Source: Sapria himalayana
Lineage: Eukaryota; Streptophyta; Magnoliopsida; Malpighiales; Rafflesiaceae
Direction of reading: 5' to 3'
Assembly (NCBI GenBank): GCA_029783825.1
Contig: JAREIK010018567.1
Location: forward strand, 1 to 64,000
Length of the DNA: 64,000 nucleotides
The notes under the pieces: model-generated
The model's input: only the letters and a program-made list of their open reading frames with translations
Database searches by the model: none
Told to the model about the DNA's origin: nothing
Shown: one piece after another, positions 50,625 to 63,700 of the stretch
How positions within the stretch are numbered: position 1 is the first letter of the stretch
How the letters are laid out: each line of letters opens with the position of its first letter
Program-made: the position numbers and the translations under genes

Positions 50625-52799
50625 GGTTATAACCTTTGAAAATATAATAATATTTAAAATTTTTTGAAATGTGAATACAATATTTAGTTATAAGAATTTT
50701 AATAATTATACATCATATAAATTCAATATAAATAAATTTATTGAATGATATTATAATAATGATCAAAAATTAAATTAATAAACTATTAATAATACGATTA
50801 ATATTAATTAAAAAATATTTACATAACCCAAATTGATTCAAAATTAAAGTAAAAAATATTACTGGATTATAATATTTAATTTTTAAATTTTTACTTCTTT
50901 TATAAGCGTATTTTTTTTTTATTAAAAATAAATTATTTAAATTATATTTTTCTCACTCATAATTTATTTTGTAATAAATATTTCTATAAAAATAAACTTA
51001 TAAATAATTAAAATTTATATTTAAAATAATAATAAATTGAAATATAAATTAGATTTTTAATTATTAAGTTGCATATAGCGGTTTAATGGTTTATGTATTT
51101 AGTCAATACGGGCCTTAGGAGTTTACTAATTTAACTGTGTATGCATTGAGTGGTTTATAGGGTTTATTTAAAAATTAAAATAACAAAATATTTATTTTTA
51201 TTTTTTTTTGATATTTTCAACGGTTATAACCTTTGAAAATATAACAATTTTTAAATTTTTTCTCTTAAGTGAATTCAATATTTAGTTATAATAAACATTC
51301 TATTTATATAATATTTAAATTCAATATAAATAATTTTATCGATAAATATTCTAATAATGATCAAAAAATAAATTAATAATCTTTTATTAATAAGATAAAT
51401 ATCAATTAAAATATAATAAAAAATCCTAAATGATTTAGAAGAAATCAAAATATATTATTATATAATAAATTGTTGTTTTGAAATTTTTTTTTCTTTTAAA
51501 AAGTTTATCCATATTTTTTTGGTTAAAATTAATTTATAAAAATTATATTAGTCTAACTCATATTTTATTTTTTAATTAATATTTATATAAAAATAAACAA
51601 ATAAATAATTAAAATGAATATTTAAAATTATAAAGAAAAAAAATATATTGAGATTTATTCGTTATTATTTTGGGTATACCAATCTAATTTAAATTAGATC
51701 TGTCTCTCTAATAATTTATTTTGTAATTAATATTTCTAAAAAAATAAACTGATAAATAATTAAAATAAAAATTTTAAAATATACTGAATAAAAATTAAAA
51801 TGAGATTTATGAATTATTATTAAAATATACCAGTTTAATATTTTAAGTATTTAGAGGTTTTTTCGTTTATGACTTTAGCTATTTATGTTTTTAGACATTT
51901 AGTGGTTTATAGGTTTTATTTAAATAATGAAATTACAAAAAAATTATTTTTGATATTTTATCACATTTTAAAAGGTTATAACCTTTGAAAAGATAATAAT
52001 TTTAAATTTTTTTAAAAATGTGAATACAATATTTAGTAATAAGAATCATTATAATTATATATAATATAAACTAAATATAAACAATTTTATTGATACATAT
52101 GATATCAATTATCAAAAATTAAATTAATATGCTATTATTAATATGATAGATATTATTTTAAAATATAAATACAAAACCTAAAATTATTCAAAATCAAAGT
52201 AAAATTTATTACCAAGTAATAATTTTTGTTTTTTAATTTTTGCTTCTTTTTATAAGCTTATATTTTTTTTTGATGAAAAATATATTATTTAAATTATATT
52301 TAAGATTTATGAGTTTAAAGTTTTAAGTATTTAGGGACTTTTGTGTTTAGGAGTTTATAGAATTAAGTGTTTAGGCATTTAGTGGCCAATAAGTTTTATT
52401 TAAACAATGATATAACAAAAAATTTATTTTTATTTTTTTTTCTAATTTTTGAAGGTTATAACCTTTGAAAATATAAAAATTTCTAAATTTTTTTCAAATG
52501 TAAATATAATATCTAGTTATAATAATCTTAATACATATAAGTCATTTAAATTCAATATAAATAATCACATTGCTAGATATTATAATAATGATCAATAAAT
52601 AAAGTAATAAACTATTATTAATATGATAGATATTATTTAAAATATATTTGCAAAATCTAAATTTATTCAAAATCAAAGTATATATTACTAAAAAATAATT
52701 TTTTTTAATATCTTGGTTTTTTTATAAGTTTATATTTTTGTTATTGAAAATAAATTATTTAAATTATATTTGTCTTCCTCATAAATTATTTTGTAATTT

Positions 52800-53030
52800 A
52801 TTTTTTATAAAAATAAATTACAAAAATTATTTAAAATTATGATAATTTTAAATTTTTATAAAAATTATTTTTATAAAAATTATTTTAAATATTCATGTAA
52901 ATTATTTTTAGAAAAATTATTTTAAATTATATATCATGTAAATTATGATAATTTTAAATTTTTATACGAATATTATTTTTAATTACAAAAATAATTTTAA
53001 ATATTCATTATGATAATAATAATAATTATA
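52800..53030 (+). repeat. Scrambled patch of repeated short satellite words
   Basis: GATAATTTTAAATTTTTATA, TATATATCATGTAAATT and AAATTATTTTAAATATTCAT occur two or more times in shuffled order before the normal monomer resumes at AATTCAATATAAACAATTAT. Confidence 0.7.
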
Positions 53031-56009
53031 TATCATGTAAATTCAATATAAACAATTATTTTGAAATATATTATATTAATGATCAAAAAATAAATTAATA
53101 AATATTATTAATAAGATAGATATTATTTTAAATATATTTGCAAAATGTAAATTTATTCAAAATCAAAGTAAAATATATTACAAAATAATACTTTCTTTGA
53201 TGTTTTGATTCTTGTGATAAGTTTATATTTTTTTTGTTATTAAAAGTAAATTATTTAAATTATATTTTTCTTCCACATAATTAATTTTTAATTTATAATT
53301 CTATAAAAATAAACTAATAAATAATTAAAATGAATATTTAAAACTATAATGAATACAAATAAAATAGAGATTTATTATTTATTATTCAGGATATACTAGT
53401 TTAATGGTTTAATTATTTAGGTGTTTTGGGGTTTAGTGATTTAAGTGTTTAGGCCTTTAGTTATTTATAGTTTTTATTTAAAGAATGAAAAAATAAAAAA
53501 TTTAATTTTTTGATTTTTTTAATTATTGAAGGTTATAACCTTTGATATTATAATAATTTTTAATTTTTTTTAAATGTGAATATATATTCAATAATAATAA
53601 TCTTAATAATTATATATAATGTAAACTCAATATAAATAATTTTATTAATAAATATTATAATAATGATCTTTAAAAAATTAATAAACTATTATTAATAAGA
53701 ATGATATAAATTAAATTATAATTACAAAATCTAAAATGATTCAAAACAAAAATAAAATATATTATTAAATAATAAATTTTTGTTTTTAAAATTTTGCCTC
53801 TTTTTATAAGGATATATATTTTTTTTGATGAAAAATAAATTATTTAAATTAGATATGTCTCACTAATAATTTATTCTGTAATTAATATTTCTATAACAAT
53901 AAATTGATAAATAATTAAAATAAAAATTTAAAATTATACTTAATATAAATTAAATTGAGATTAATGATTTTTTATTAATGTACACATGTTTACTGGTTTA
54001 AGTATTTAGAGGTTTTGTCGTTTAGGTGTTTAGCAATTAATGTTTTTAGGCATTTAGTGGTTTAGAGGTTTTATTTAAACAATAAAATAACAAAAAAAAA
54101 TTTGTAATTTTTTATCATTTTCATAGGTTATAACCTTAGAAAATATAAGAATATTTAAAATTCATTGAAATGTGAATACAATATTTAATTATAATAATAT
54201 TAATAATTATATATCATATAAATTCAATATAAACAATTTTATTGTTAGATATTATAATAATGATCAAAAATTAAATTAATAAACTATTAATAAAATGATA
54301 GAAATTAATTAAAAAATATTTACAAAACCCATATTGATTCAAAATTAAAGTAAAATATATTACTGGATAATAATTTTAAATTTTTAATTTTTTACTTCTT
54401 TTATATGCGTATATATATTTTTTCATTAAAAATAAATTATTTAAATTATATTTGTCGCACTCATTATTTATTTTGTAATAAATATTTCTATAAAAATAAA
54501 CTAATAAATAATTAAAATGAATCGTTAAAATTATAATAAATAGAAATAAAAATTAGATTTATTATTTATTATGTATTATATATCCGTTTAATGGTTACTG
54601 TATTTAGGCATTACAGTGTCCAGGAGTTTACTTATTTAACTTTGTATGCATTTTGTAGTTTATAGGTTTTATTTAAAAAATAAAAAAAGAAAAATTTATT
54701 TTTATTATTTTTTGATATTTTGAAAGGTTATAACCTTATAAAATAAAAAAAAATTTAAATTTTTTTCAAAAGTGAATTCAATATTTAGTTATAATAATAA
54801 TTATATTTATATATCATATAATTTCAATATAAACTATTTTATTGATAAATATCCTAATAATGATCAAAAAAAATTAATAATCTATTATAAATAAGATAGA
54901 TATCAATTATAATATAATTACAAAACCTAAAATGATTCAGAAGCAAAGCAAAATTTATTACTATATAATAATTTGTTGTTTTGAAATTTTTTTTCTATTA
55001 AAAATTTATCTATATTATTTTGATTAAAAATAATTTATATAAATTATATTTGTGTAACTCATAATTTATTTTGTAATTAATATTTATATAAAAATAAACA
55101 AATAAATAATTAAATTTGAATATTTAAAATTAAAATGAAAAAAAAATGATTTTTACTTTATTATTTAGGATATACTGGTTTAATTTAAATTAGATCCGTC
55201 TCACTAATAATTTTATTTGTAATTAATACTTATATAAAAATAAACTGATAAATAATTAAAATAATAATTAAAATTATATTGAATAATTAAAATAATTTAT
55301 TTTGTTCCTATCTCAATTCTAGAATGATTGCTAAAGCTCTAACCAAATTATTATGAGATTTTACTTTATCTCTATTATGTCTCATCATATTTGATGTTGT
55401 ATCACTGGGCTATCAAATGTAATTTGACTAATGTACGCTAATAGACTAAACCAAATTTGTACCTCTATGTGTTGAAATAGCTAGTTGTTGAGGATGCTAT
55501 TCATATTGATTATTGTAATTTCTTCTAAAATATCTCTCATGCACACACTCAAAGAAATTTTTTAAAACATAGTTCACCTCTAAAAAAAATAACCACCTTG
55601 TAGCCTATTAGAACAAACTAGCCCCAGGGCAATTTGAGCAGGGCAAGAAGTATGGGCTCTCATTCCATCAAGAATCATAAAATTTATTTTATTGGTTTTC
55701 TAAGCCTTTTTTTATATCCTCATGGAAATGAAAAGTATCATTTCTTTCTTTTTATATTAAATGTGTTATGTATACAAGCTCACAATATGCAAAATGATGT
55801 AAATGAATCATATTCAAATGTATAAAATGTTTTAATCATTGCTCAAAATATTAGTCTTGCACTTTGACACTCGAGGTCACAAATAAAAGGAAAAAGCCAT
55901 CGTGATATTTCCAATCCCAAGAATTTTAGCTAAAGAAATTATAAAGAGTAGTACTCGAGCTTTAACTATTTCTAGGGTCATGACTTTTGCTCTTGATGAA
56001 TGTCCAATG

Positions 56010-56200
56010 TAACAATCATTCCTAGTGCAATGCCTTTGCAATATAAAGATAAAATGCACAAGCTATGGTCATATCCAATACTGTGACCCAGTATTATAGT
56101 GATTAAATATGTATTTGTGATCATTCTTAGTGCCATAACAATATGTTCAACAGAGAGACACAAGTTATGGCATATTCTCATCGATATGATTTTGTGTTCT
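56010..56200. repeat. Divergent ~104-bp tandem duplication in the island
   Basis: ATCATTCCTAGTGCAATGCC at about 56016 recurs as ATCATTCTTAGTGCCATAAC at about 56121. GCACAAGCTATGGTCATATC at about 56056 recurs as ACACAAGTTATGGCATATTC at about 56159. Both pairs are 103-105 bp apart. The duplication makes two overlapping minus-strand frames look alike but does not make them genes. Confidence 0.65.
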
Positions 56201-56402
56201 TGAGACAAACTATACAATCATGACAATTGCTTATGCTACAATAAGCAAAAGCAAGAATGAGATTGAATCCATAAATCACCTATTGAGTCATGACTTTATG
56301 TTACATATACAAAAAGATAAATCTATGACATTCCTAAAAGTTGTGAATTTCAATTTAAATTTAACACTCAGTCATTTGATTATAAAAGTGCAAAACATGA
56401 GA

Positions 56403-56478
56403 TTTAGGATTTAGGGTTTATGGATTAGGGTTATAGTTTTTGGTTTAAAGTTTAGGATTTAAAGTTTAAGGTTTATGG
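56403..56478 (+). repeat. Degenerate plant telomere-type array (TTTAGGG)n
   Basis: Eleven consecutive units are in register: TTTAGGA, TTTAGGG, TTTATGG, ATTAGGG, TTATAGT, TTTTGG (six bases), TTTAAAG, TTTAGGA, TTTAAAG, TTTAAGG and TTTATGG. The strand and heptamer phase fit the Arabidopsis-type repeat. It is followed by a long T-rich run ending in CAG. Confidence 0.75.
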
Positions 56479-57059
56479 TTTTTTTTGTTTTTTTTTTCAG
56501 AAAATATATACTTTATTTATCATTTAGGCACACAACTTACAAGAGACTAAAAGGTTGATACATTTAGGCCAGCCCACCAAATCATATGCACCGTAATGAT
56601 TTTATGCATAAAATACATAAAAAAACATAATGCCTAAAAATTCCAAGCATACAAATACAACTAAAATCACTTGGCATTCCCGGACATCAAAGTTGGCATT
56701 GAGTCATTATGCGCACTGCGTTCTTTCCATTCGGATTTGTCCAAGCCTTTTGGAGGAACCTTAAATGATGCACCATATTAAAACTATGCAAATATAAGAT
56801 TGTGCATGTGTGTGACATGCAGCATCAAGCGTTTGCCTATGTCATTGCTATGCAATGGAATACATGTAAAATTGAATACCCATAAATATACAAGTCCATA
56901 TATACTGCACTTTGTCAATTCATTCTTACCTCTGAATTCCACATTATTTTGCTCTAATGATCCTGTAATGAGTATCTATTGGGTTAGAATGCATCCTTCT
57001 CGAGCTCCAAGAAGTGGATGTAGGTTGCACCGACAAAATATCAAAAAATATGCATGCAT

Positions 57060-57660
57060 CGATGAGCATGTGTGATGAGGTACATCTCATAGTCTAATTA
57101 TCTACGCATACAACCAAGCTAGAATACAAGTAAAATTACAAAATGTTATAAAGATTGGTATTCTGCTCCCGGGAGTTTGCATCGCCTAATGTGTATTTAC
57201 AAAATGCATTAGTGGGCCCCACTTAGAGATACTCATGGGTCCACTTGCCCTCATTGCATGCTATACAGAGAACATACAAGATTGTGTGTGTGAGTATGTC
57301 ATGATCCATCTCTACAAGTACATGGTGCATACACCGTCCAAAATACAAATAAGACTACAAACATAAACTACAAGTTTGAATCTTTCGCAAACGTGTGGCT
57401 AGTCTGGACTCCATTGCTTACTTGTCCTGCTTGGTGATGCTTCAGATTTTGCCGGCTCCCCAATTAATCATGGATTACCCGCTACTCCTATTGGGCTACG
57501 GTTGGGTGGCCCTCTATGCTACCTGATTCGGCTAGTGGGGCCCACTTATAGCCACTCCTGGGTTTACTCCCGATCACTTTGCTCGGTCTGTCAGTTGTCT
57601 GAATGTTATCATCCCGGTTTGCTAGTGGGGCCCTCTACAAGCGGGTCGCCCATACTTCTA
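57060..57660. repeat. Divergent internal repeats with GGGCCC cores
   Basis: TAGTGGGCCCCACTTA (57211) is echoed by TAGTGGGGCCCACTTATAG (57533) and by GCTAGTGGGGCCCTCTA (57621). A second repeat pairs GCATACAACCAAGCTAGAAT (about 57107) with GCATACACCGTCCAAAATAC (about 57327), about 220 bp apart, each followed by a CAAGTAAAATTACAAA-like or CAAATAAGACTACAAA-like tract. I assign no function. Confidence 0.5.
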
Positions 57661-57753
57661 GTTGCTTCCAGCACTTGCCGGCCCCTCTAAATACTACTCC
57701 AAAATGGACAAGAATATGTGCACATGTGTACTATGATCCTTCGCTATGTGTGT

Positions 57754-60700
57754 GTGGTGCAGCAGTATAAGGGTCTAGAAGTTTAGTAATTTAAGTATTT
57801 AGGTATTTTGTGGTTTACATGTTTTATTTAAATAATTAAAAAACAAAAAAATTATTTTTATTATTTTTTCTCATTTTCAAGGTTATAAGCATTGAAAATA
57901 TTATAATTTTTAATTTTTTTTCAAATGTTAATACAATATTAAATTATAATAATCATAAAAATTAAATATCATGTAAATTCAATATAAATGATTTTATTGA
58001 TCGATATTATAATACTTATCATAAAATATATTAATAAACTTTTATTAATAAGATAGATATTAATTAAAATATATTTGCATTACCTAAAACGATTCAAAAT
58101 CAAAGTAAAATATATTACTAAATAATAATTTTTTATTTTTAAATTTTTGATTCTTTTATAAGCTTATAAATTTTTTTGATGAAAATAAATTATTTAAATT
58201 ATATTTGTCTCATTCATAATTTTATTTTGCAATTAATATTTCTATAAAAATAAACTAATAAATAATTAAAATGAATATTAAAATTATAATGATTACAAAT
58301 AAAAATGAGATTTATTATTAATTATTTAGGGTATACCAGTTTAATGGTTTAAGTATTTAGGAGTTTAAGAGTTTAGTGATTTAACTATATAGGCATTTAG
58401 TAGTTTATATTTTTTATTTAAATAATGAAATAGCAAAAAAATTATTTTTTAAATTTTTTATCAATTTTGATGGTTATAACCTTTATAAATATAATAATTT
58501 TTAAATTTTTTTCAAATGTGAATACAATATTTAGTTATAATAAACTTAATAATTATATATCATGTATATTAAAAATAAACAATTTTATTGTAGATATTAA
58601 TAAACTAAATATAAATATAAATATTATAATGATCAAAAAATCAATTAATAAATTATTATTTATTGATAGATATTTATATATTATTTATAAATACTTAAAC
58701 CTTTAAAGATAGTTTAAATGTTTAAGTATTTAAGAGTTTTCGGGTTTTGGGGTTTTGGAATTTAAAAGTTTAATGATTTAAGCATTTAGACATTTAGTAG
58801 TTTATAGGTTTTATATAAACAATAAAATAACAAAAAATTTATTTTTGTGATTTTATCTCATTTTCAAAGATGATAACATTTAAAAATATAATAATTTTTA
58901 AATTATTTTCTAATGTAAATATAATATTTAGTTATAATAATCTTTATAATTATATATCATGTAAATTCAATGTAAACAATTTTATTGATAAATATTATAA
59001 TAATGATCGAAAAATAAATTAATAATCTATTATTAATAAGATAGATATCAATTAAAATATAATTAGATAAACTGAAATGATTCAGAAGCAAAGAAAAATA
59101 TATTACTATATAATAATTTTTTGTTTGGAAAATTTTTTTTCTATTAAAAAGTTCATCTATAATTTTTTGATGAAAAATAATTTATATAAATTATTTTTGT
59201 CTAGCTCAATTTATTTTGTAATTAATATTTATATATAAATAAACAAATAAATAATTAAAATTAATATTTAAAATTATAATAAAAAAATGAGATTTATTAT
59301 TTATTATTTAGGGATACTATTTTAATTTAAATTAGATCTGTCTCACTAATAATTTATTTTGTAATTAATATTTTTATAAAAATAAACTGATAAATAATTA
59401 AAATAAAAATTTAAAATTATACTGAATACAAATTAAAATGAGATTTATGAATTATTATTAATGTTTACCAGTTTAAAGGTTTAAGTATTTAGAAGTTTTG
59501 TAATTTAAGAGTTTAGCGATGTATGTTTTTAGGCATTTAGTGGTTTATAGGTTTTATATAAACAATGAAATAACAAAAAAATATTTTTGATAATTTTTCA
59601 CATTTTCACATATTATTTAAAAATTTTTTTTTAAATTTTTTTAAAAATGTGAATATAATATTTAGTAATAATAATTATAATAATTATATATAATATAAAC
59701 TAAATATAAATAATTTTATTGATAGATATGATATGAATTATCAAAAAATAAATTAATATGCTATTATTAATATGATAGATATAAATTAAAATATATTTAA
59801 AAAACCTAAAATAATTCAAAAACAATGTAAAATTTATTGCTAAATAATAATTTTTGTTTTATAGTTTTTACTTCTTTTTATAAGCATATATTTTTTTGAT
59901 GAAAAATAAATTATTTAAATAATATTTGTATCACTCATAATTTATTTTGTGATTAATATTTCAATATATTATTTAAATTATATTTAAGGTTTACAAGTTT
60001 AAAAGTTTAAGTATTTAGGTGCTTCGGGGTTTAGGAGTTTAGAGATTTATGTGTTTAGGCATTTAATGGTTTATAAGTTTTATTTAAATAATGATATAAC
60101 AAAAAATTTATTTTTATTATTTTTTATCATTTTTGAAGATTATAACCTTTGAAAATATAACAATTTTTAAATTTTTTTAATATGCGAATACTATATTTAG
60201 TTATGATAATCTAAATAATTATATATCATGTAAATTCAATATAAACAATTATATTTATAGATATTATATTAATGATCAAAAGATAAATTAATAAACTATT
60301 ATTAATAAGAAATATTTTATTTAAAATATATTTTGAAAACGTAAATTTATTCAAAATCAAAATAAAATATATTCCTAAATAATAATTTATTTGATGTTTT
60401 GTTTCTTTTTATAAGTTTATATTTTTTGTTATTAAAAGTAAATTATTTAAATTATTTTGTCTTCCACAATTTATTTTTAATTTATAATTCTATAAATATA
60501 AACTAATAAATAATTAAAATGAATATTCAAAATTATAATGAATACAAATAAAATTGAGTTTTATGATTAATTATTTAGGATAAACTAGTTTAATGGTTTA
60601 AGTATTTAGGTGTTTTTGGGTTTAGTGATTTAAGTGTTTAGGCCTTTAGTGATTTATAGTTTTTATTTAAAGAATGAAAAAATAAAAAAATTAATTTTTT

Positions 60701-63700
60701 GATTTTTAAAAATTTTTGAAGGTTATAACCTTTGAAAATATAATAATTTTTAATTTTTTTAAAATGTGAATATAATATTTAGTTATAATAAACTTAATAA
60801 TTATATATAATGTAAACTCAATATAAATAATTTTATTAATAGATATTATAATAAGTATCAATAAAAAATTAATAAACTAGTATTAATAAGAATGATATAA
60901 AATAAAATATAATTACAAAATATAAAATGATTCAAAATAAAAATAAAATATATTACTAAATAATAAACTTTTTTTTAATTTTGCCTCTTTTTATAAGGAT
61001 ATATATTTTTTTTGATGAAAAATAAATTATTTAAATTAGATCTATCTCACTAATAATTTATTTTTTAATTAATATTTCTATAAAAATAAATTGATAAATT
61101 ATAAAAATAAAAATTTAAAATTATACTTAATAAAAATTAAATTGAGATTTATGATTTTTTATTGATGTATACATGTTTGAACGTTTAAGTATTTAGAGAT
61201 TTTGTCATTTAAGAGTTTAGCAATTTATGTTTTTAGGCATTAAGTGGTATATAGGTTTTATTTAAACAATAAAATAACAAAAAAAATTTGTAATTTTTTC
61301 TCATTTTCATAGGTTATAACCTTTGAAAATATAATAATATTTAAAATTTTTTTGAAATGTGGTTACAATATTTAGTTATTTTAATATTAATAATTATATA
61401 TCTTATAAATTCAATATAAACAATTTTATTGATAGATAATATAATAATTATCAAAAATTAAATTAATAAACTATTAATAATAAGATAGATATTAATTAAA
61501 AAATATTTACAATACCAAAATCAAGTCAAGATTAAACTATAATATATTACTGTATAATAATTGTTAATTTTTATATTTTTACTTCTTTTATAATTGTATA
61601 TTTTCTTTTTGATTAAAAATAAATTATTTAAATTATATTTGTCGCACTCATAATTTATTTTGTAATAAATATTTTATAAAAATAAACTAATATATTTTAA
61701 AATGAATATTTAAAATTATAAAAAATAAAATAAAAATTAGATTTATTAATTATTAAGTAGTATATAGAGGTTTAATGGTTTATGTATTTAGGAGTTTAGT
61801 TATTTAACTCTATATGCATTATGTCGATTATATGTTTTATTTAAAAAATAAAATAACAAAAAATTTATTTTTGTTATTTTTTGATATTTTCAAAGATTAT
61901 AACCTTTGAAAATATAAAAATTTTAAAACTTTTTTCAAAAGTGAATACAATATTTAGTTATACTAATTATTAAATTTATATATGATATAAATTCAATATC
62001 AACATTTTTATTGATAAATATTCTAATAATGTTAAAAAAATAAATTAATAATCTATTATTAATAAGTTAGATATCAATTAAAATGTAATTACAAAACCTA
62101 AAATGATTCAGAACAAAGCAAAATATATTACAATATAATATTTTTTTGTTTTAAATTTTTTTCTTTTTTATTAAGTTTATCTATATTTTTTAGTTGAAAA
62201 ATAATTTATTTAAATTATATTTTTATAACTTATAATTTATTTTGTAATTAATATCTATATAAAAATAAACAAATAAATAATTAAAATGAATATTTAAAAT
62301 TATTATGAAAAAAATAACAATGAGATTTATTATTTATTATTTAGGATATACATCTTTAAAAAATTTATCTATTTAGGGCCTTCAAGATTTAGAAGTTATT
62401 GATTTAAGTATTTAGGCATTTAATGTTTTATAGGTTTTTATCAAACAAATAAATAACAAAAAATTAATTTTTTATATTTTTTCAAATTTTCAAAGGTTAT
62501 AACATTTGAAAATATAATAATTTTAAATTTTTTTAAAAATGTAAATACAATATTTATTAATAATAAATATTATAACTATATATAATATAAACTAAATATA
62601 AATAATTTTATTGATAGATATTATATCAATTATCAAAAAATAAATTAATAAACTATTATTAAAATGATAGATATAAATTAAAATATAATTAAAAAACCTA
62701 ATATGATTCAAAATCAAAGTAAAATTTATTACTAAATAATAATTTTTTTTTAGTTTTTGCATCATTTTATAACCTTATATGTTTTTTTTATGAAAAATAT
62801 TTTATTTAAATTATATTTGTATCACTCATAAGTTATTTTATAATTAATAATTCTATAAATTATTTAAATTATATTTAAGGTTTATGAGTTTAAATATTTA
62901 AGTATTAGGGGCTTCGAAGTTTAGGAGTTTAGATATTTATGTAATTAGGCATTTAATGGTTTATAAGGTTTATTTAAACAATGATATAACAAAAATTTTT
63001 TTTTGAATTTTTTCACATTTTCGAAGGTTATAAACTTTAAAAATATAACACTTTTTAAATTTTTTTTATATGTGAATACTATATTTAGTTATAATAATCT
63101 TAATAATTATATATCATGTAAATTCAATATAAACAATTATATTGAAATATATTATATTAATGATCAAAAAATAAATTAATTAACTATTATTAATAAAATA
63201 AATATTATTTTAAATATATTTGCAAAACCTAATTTTATTCAAAATTAAAGTAAAATATATTATAAAATAATATTTTCTTTGATGTTTTGCTTCTTTGTAT
63301 AAGTTTATATTTTTTGTTATTAAAAGTAAATTATTTAAATTATATTTGTCTTCCTCTTAATTTATTTTTAATTTATAATTCTATAAAAATAAACTAAGAA
63401 ATAATTAAAATAAATATTTAAAATTATAATTAATACAAATAAAATAGAGATTTATAATTTTTTATTCAGGATATACTAGTTTAATGGTTTAAGTATTTAG
63501 GTGTTTTGGGGTTTAGTGATTTAAGTATTTAGGCCTTTAGTGATTTATAGTTTTTATTTAAAGAATGAAAAAATAATAAATTAAATTTTTTGATTTTTTT
63601 TTATTTTTGAAGGTTATAACCTTTGAAATTATAATAATTTCTAATTTTTTTTAAATGTGAATATAATATTCAGTAATAATAATATTAATATTTATTTATA

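Larger units (their letters stand above)
46846..55299 (+). repeat. A+T-rich satellite array, block 4 (+ orientation)
   Basis: The same satellite. Cores lie near 46925, 47672, 48267, 48860, 49400, 49931, 50515 and 50624 (a duplicated pair), 51222, 51975, 52454, 53531, 54126 and 54727. Type-C monomer marks (TTATTTAAATTATATT then TTTA(C/T)(G/T)AGTTTAAAG) lie near 49775 and 52310. Several patches are locally rearranged (49008-49160, 50515-50624, 52800-53030). The array stops inside a monomer body at about 55290. No gene is seen. Confidence 0.9.
55300..57753. other. Non-satellite island, unclassified
   Basis: About 2.45 kb of ordinary-complexity DNA interrupts the array. Open frames on both strands are short (at most 91 codons), none has a recognisable domain, and their codon use shows no clear coding signal. 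I see no terminal repeats, no long terminal repeat pair, no reverse transcriptase motif and no tRNA. The left part (55300-56400) is moderately A+T-rich with an internal duplication of about 104 bp. The middle has a degenerate telomere-type array and a poly-T run with CAG. The right part (56500-57750) is richer in G+C with repeated GTGGGGCCC words. It may be a mobile-element remnant or captured intergenic DNA; I cannot decide which. Confidence 0.75.

Noticed and set aside
55634..57690. Several frames of 60-91 codons on both strands of the non-satellite island as candidate genes.
   Set aside because: They are short, overlapping and domain-free. The two at 55877-56217 owe their similarity to a 104-bp DNA duplication.
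55300..57753. The island as an LTR retrotransposon or a novel gene system.
   Set aside because: I found no terminal repeats, primer-binding site, polypurine-type end pair, target duplication or retroelement protein motif, so no class can be claimed.
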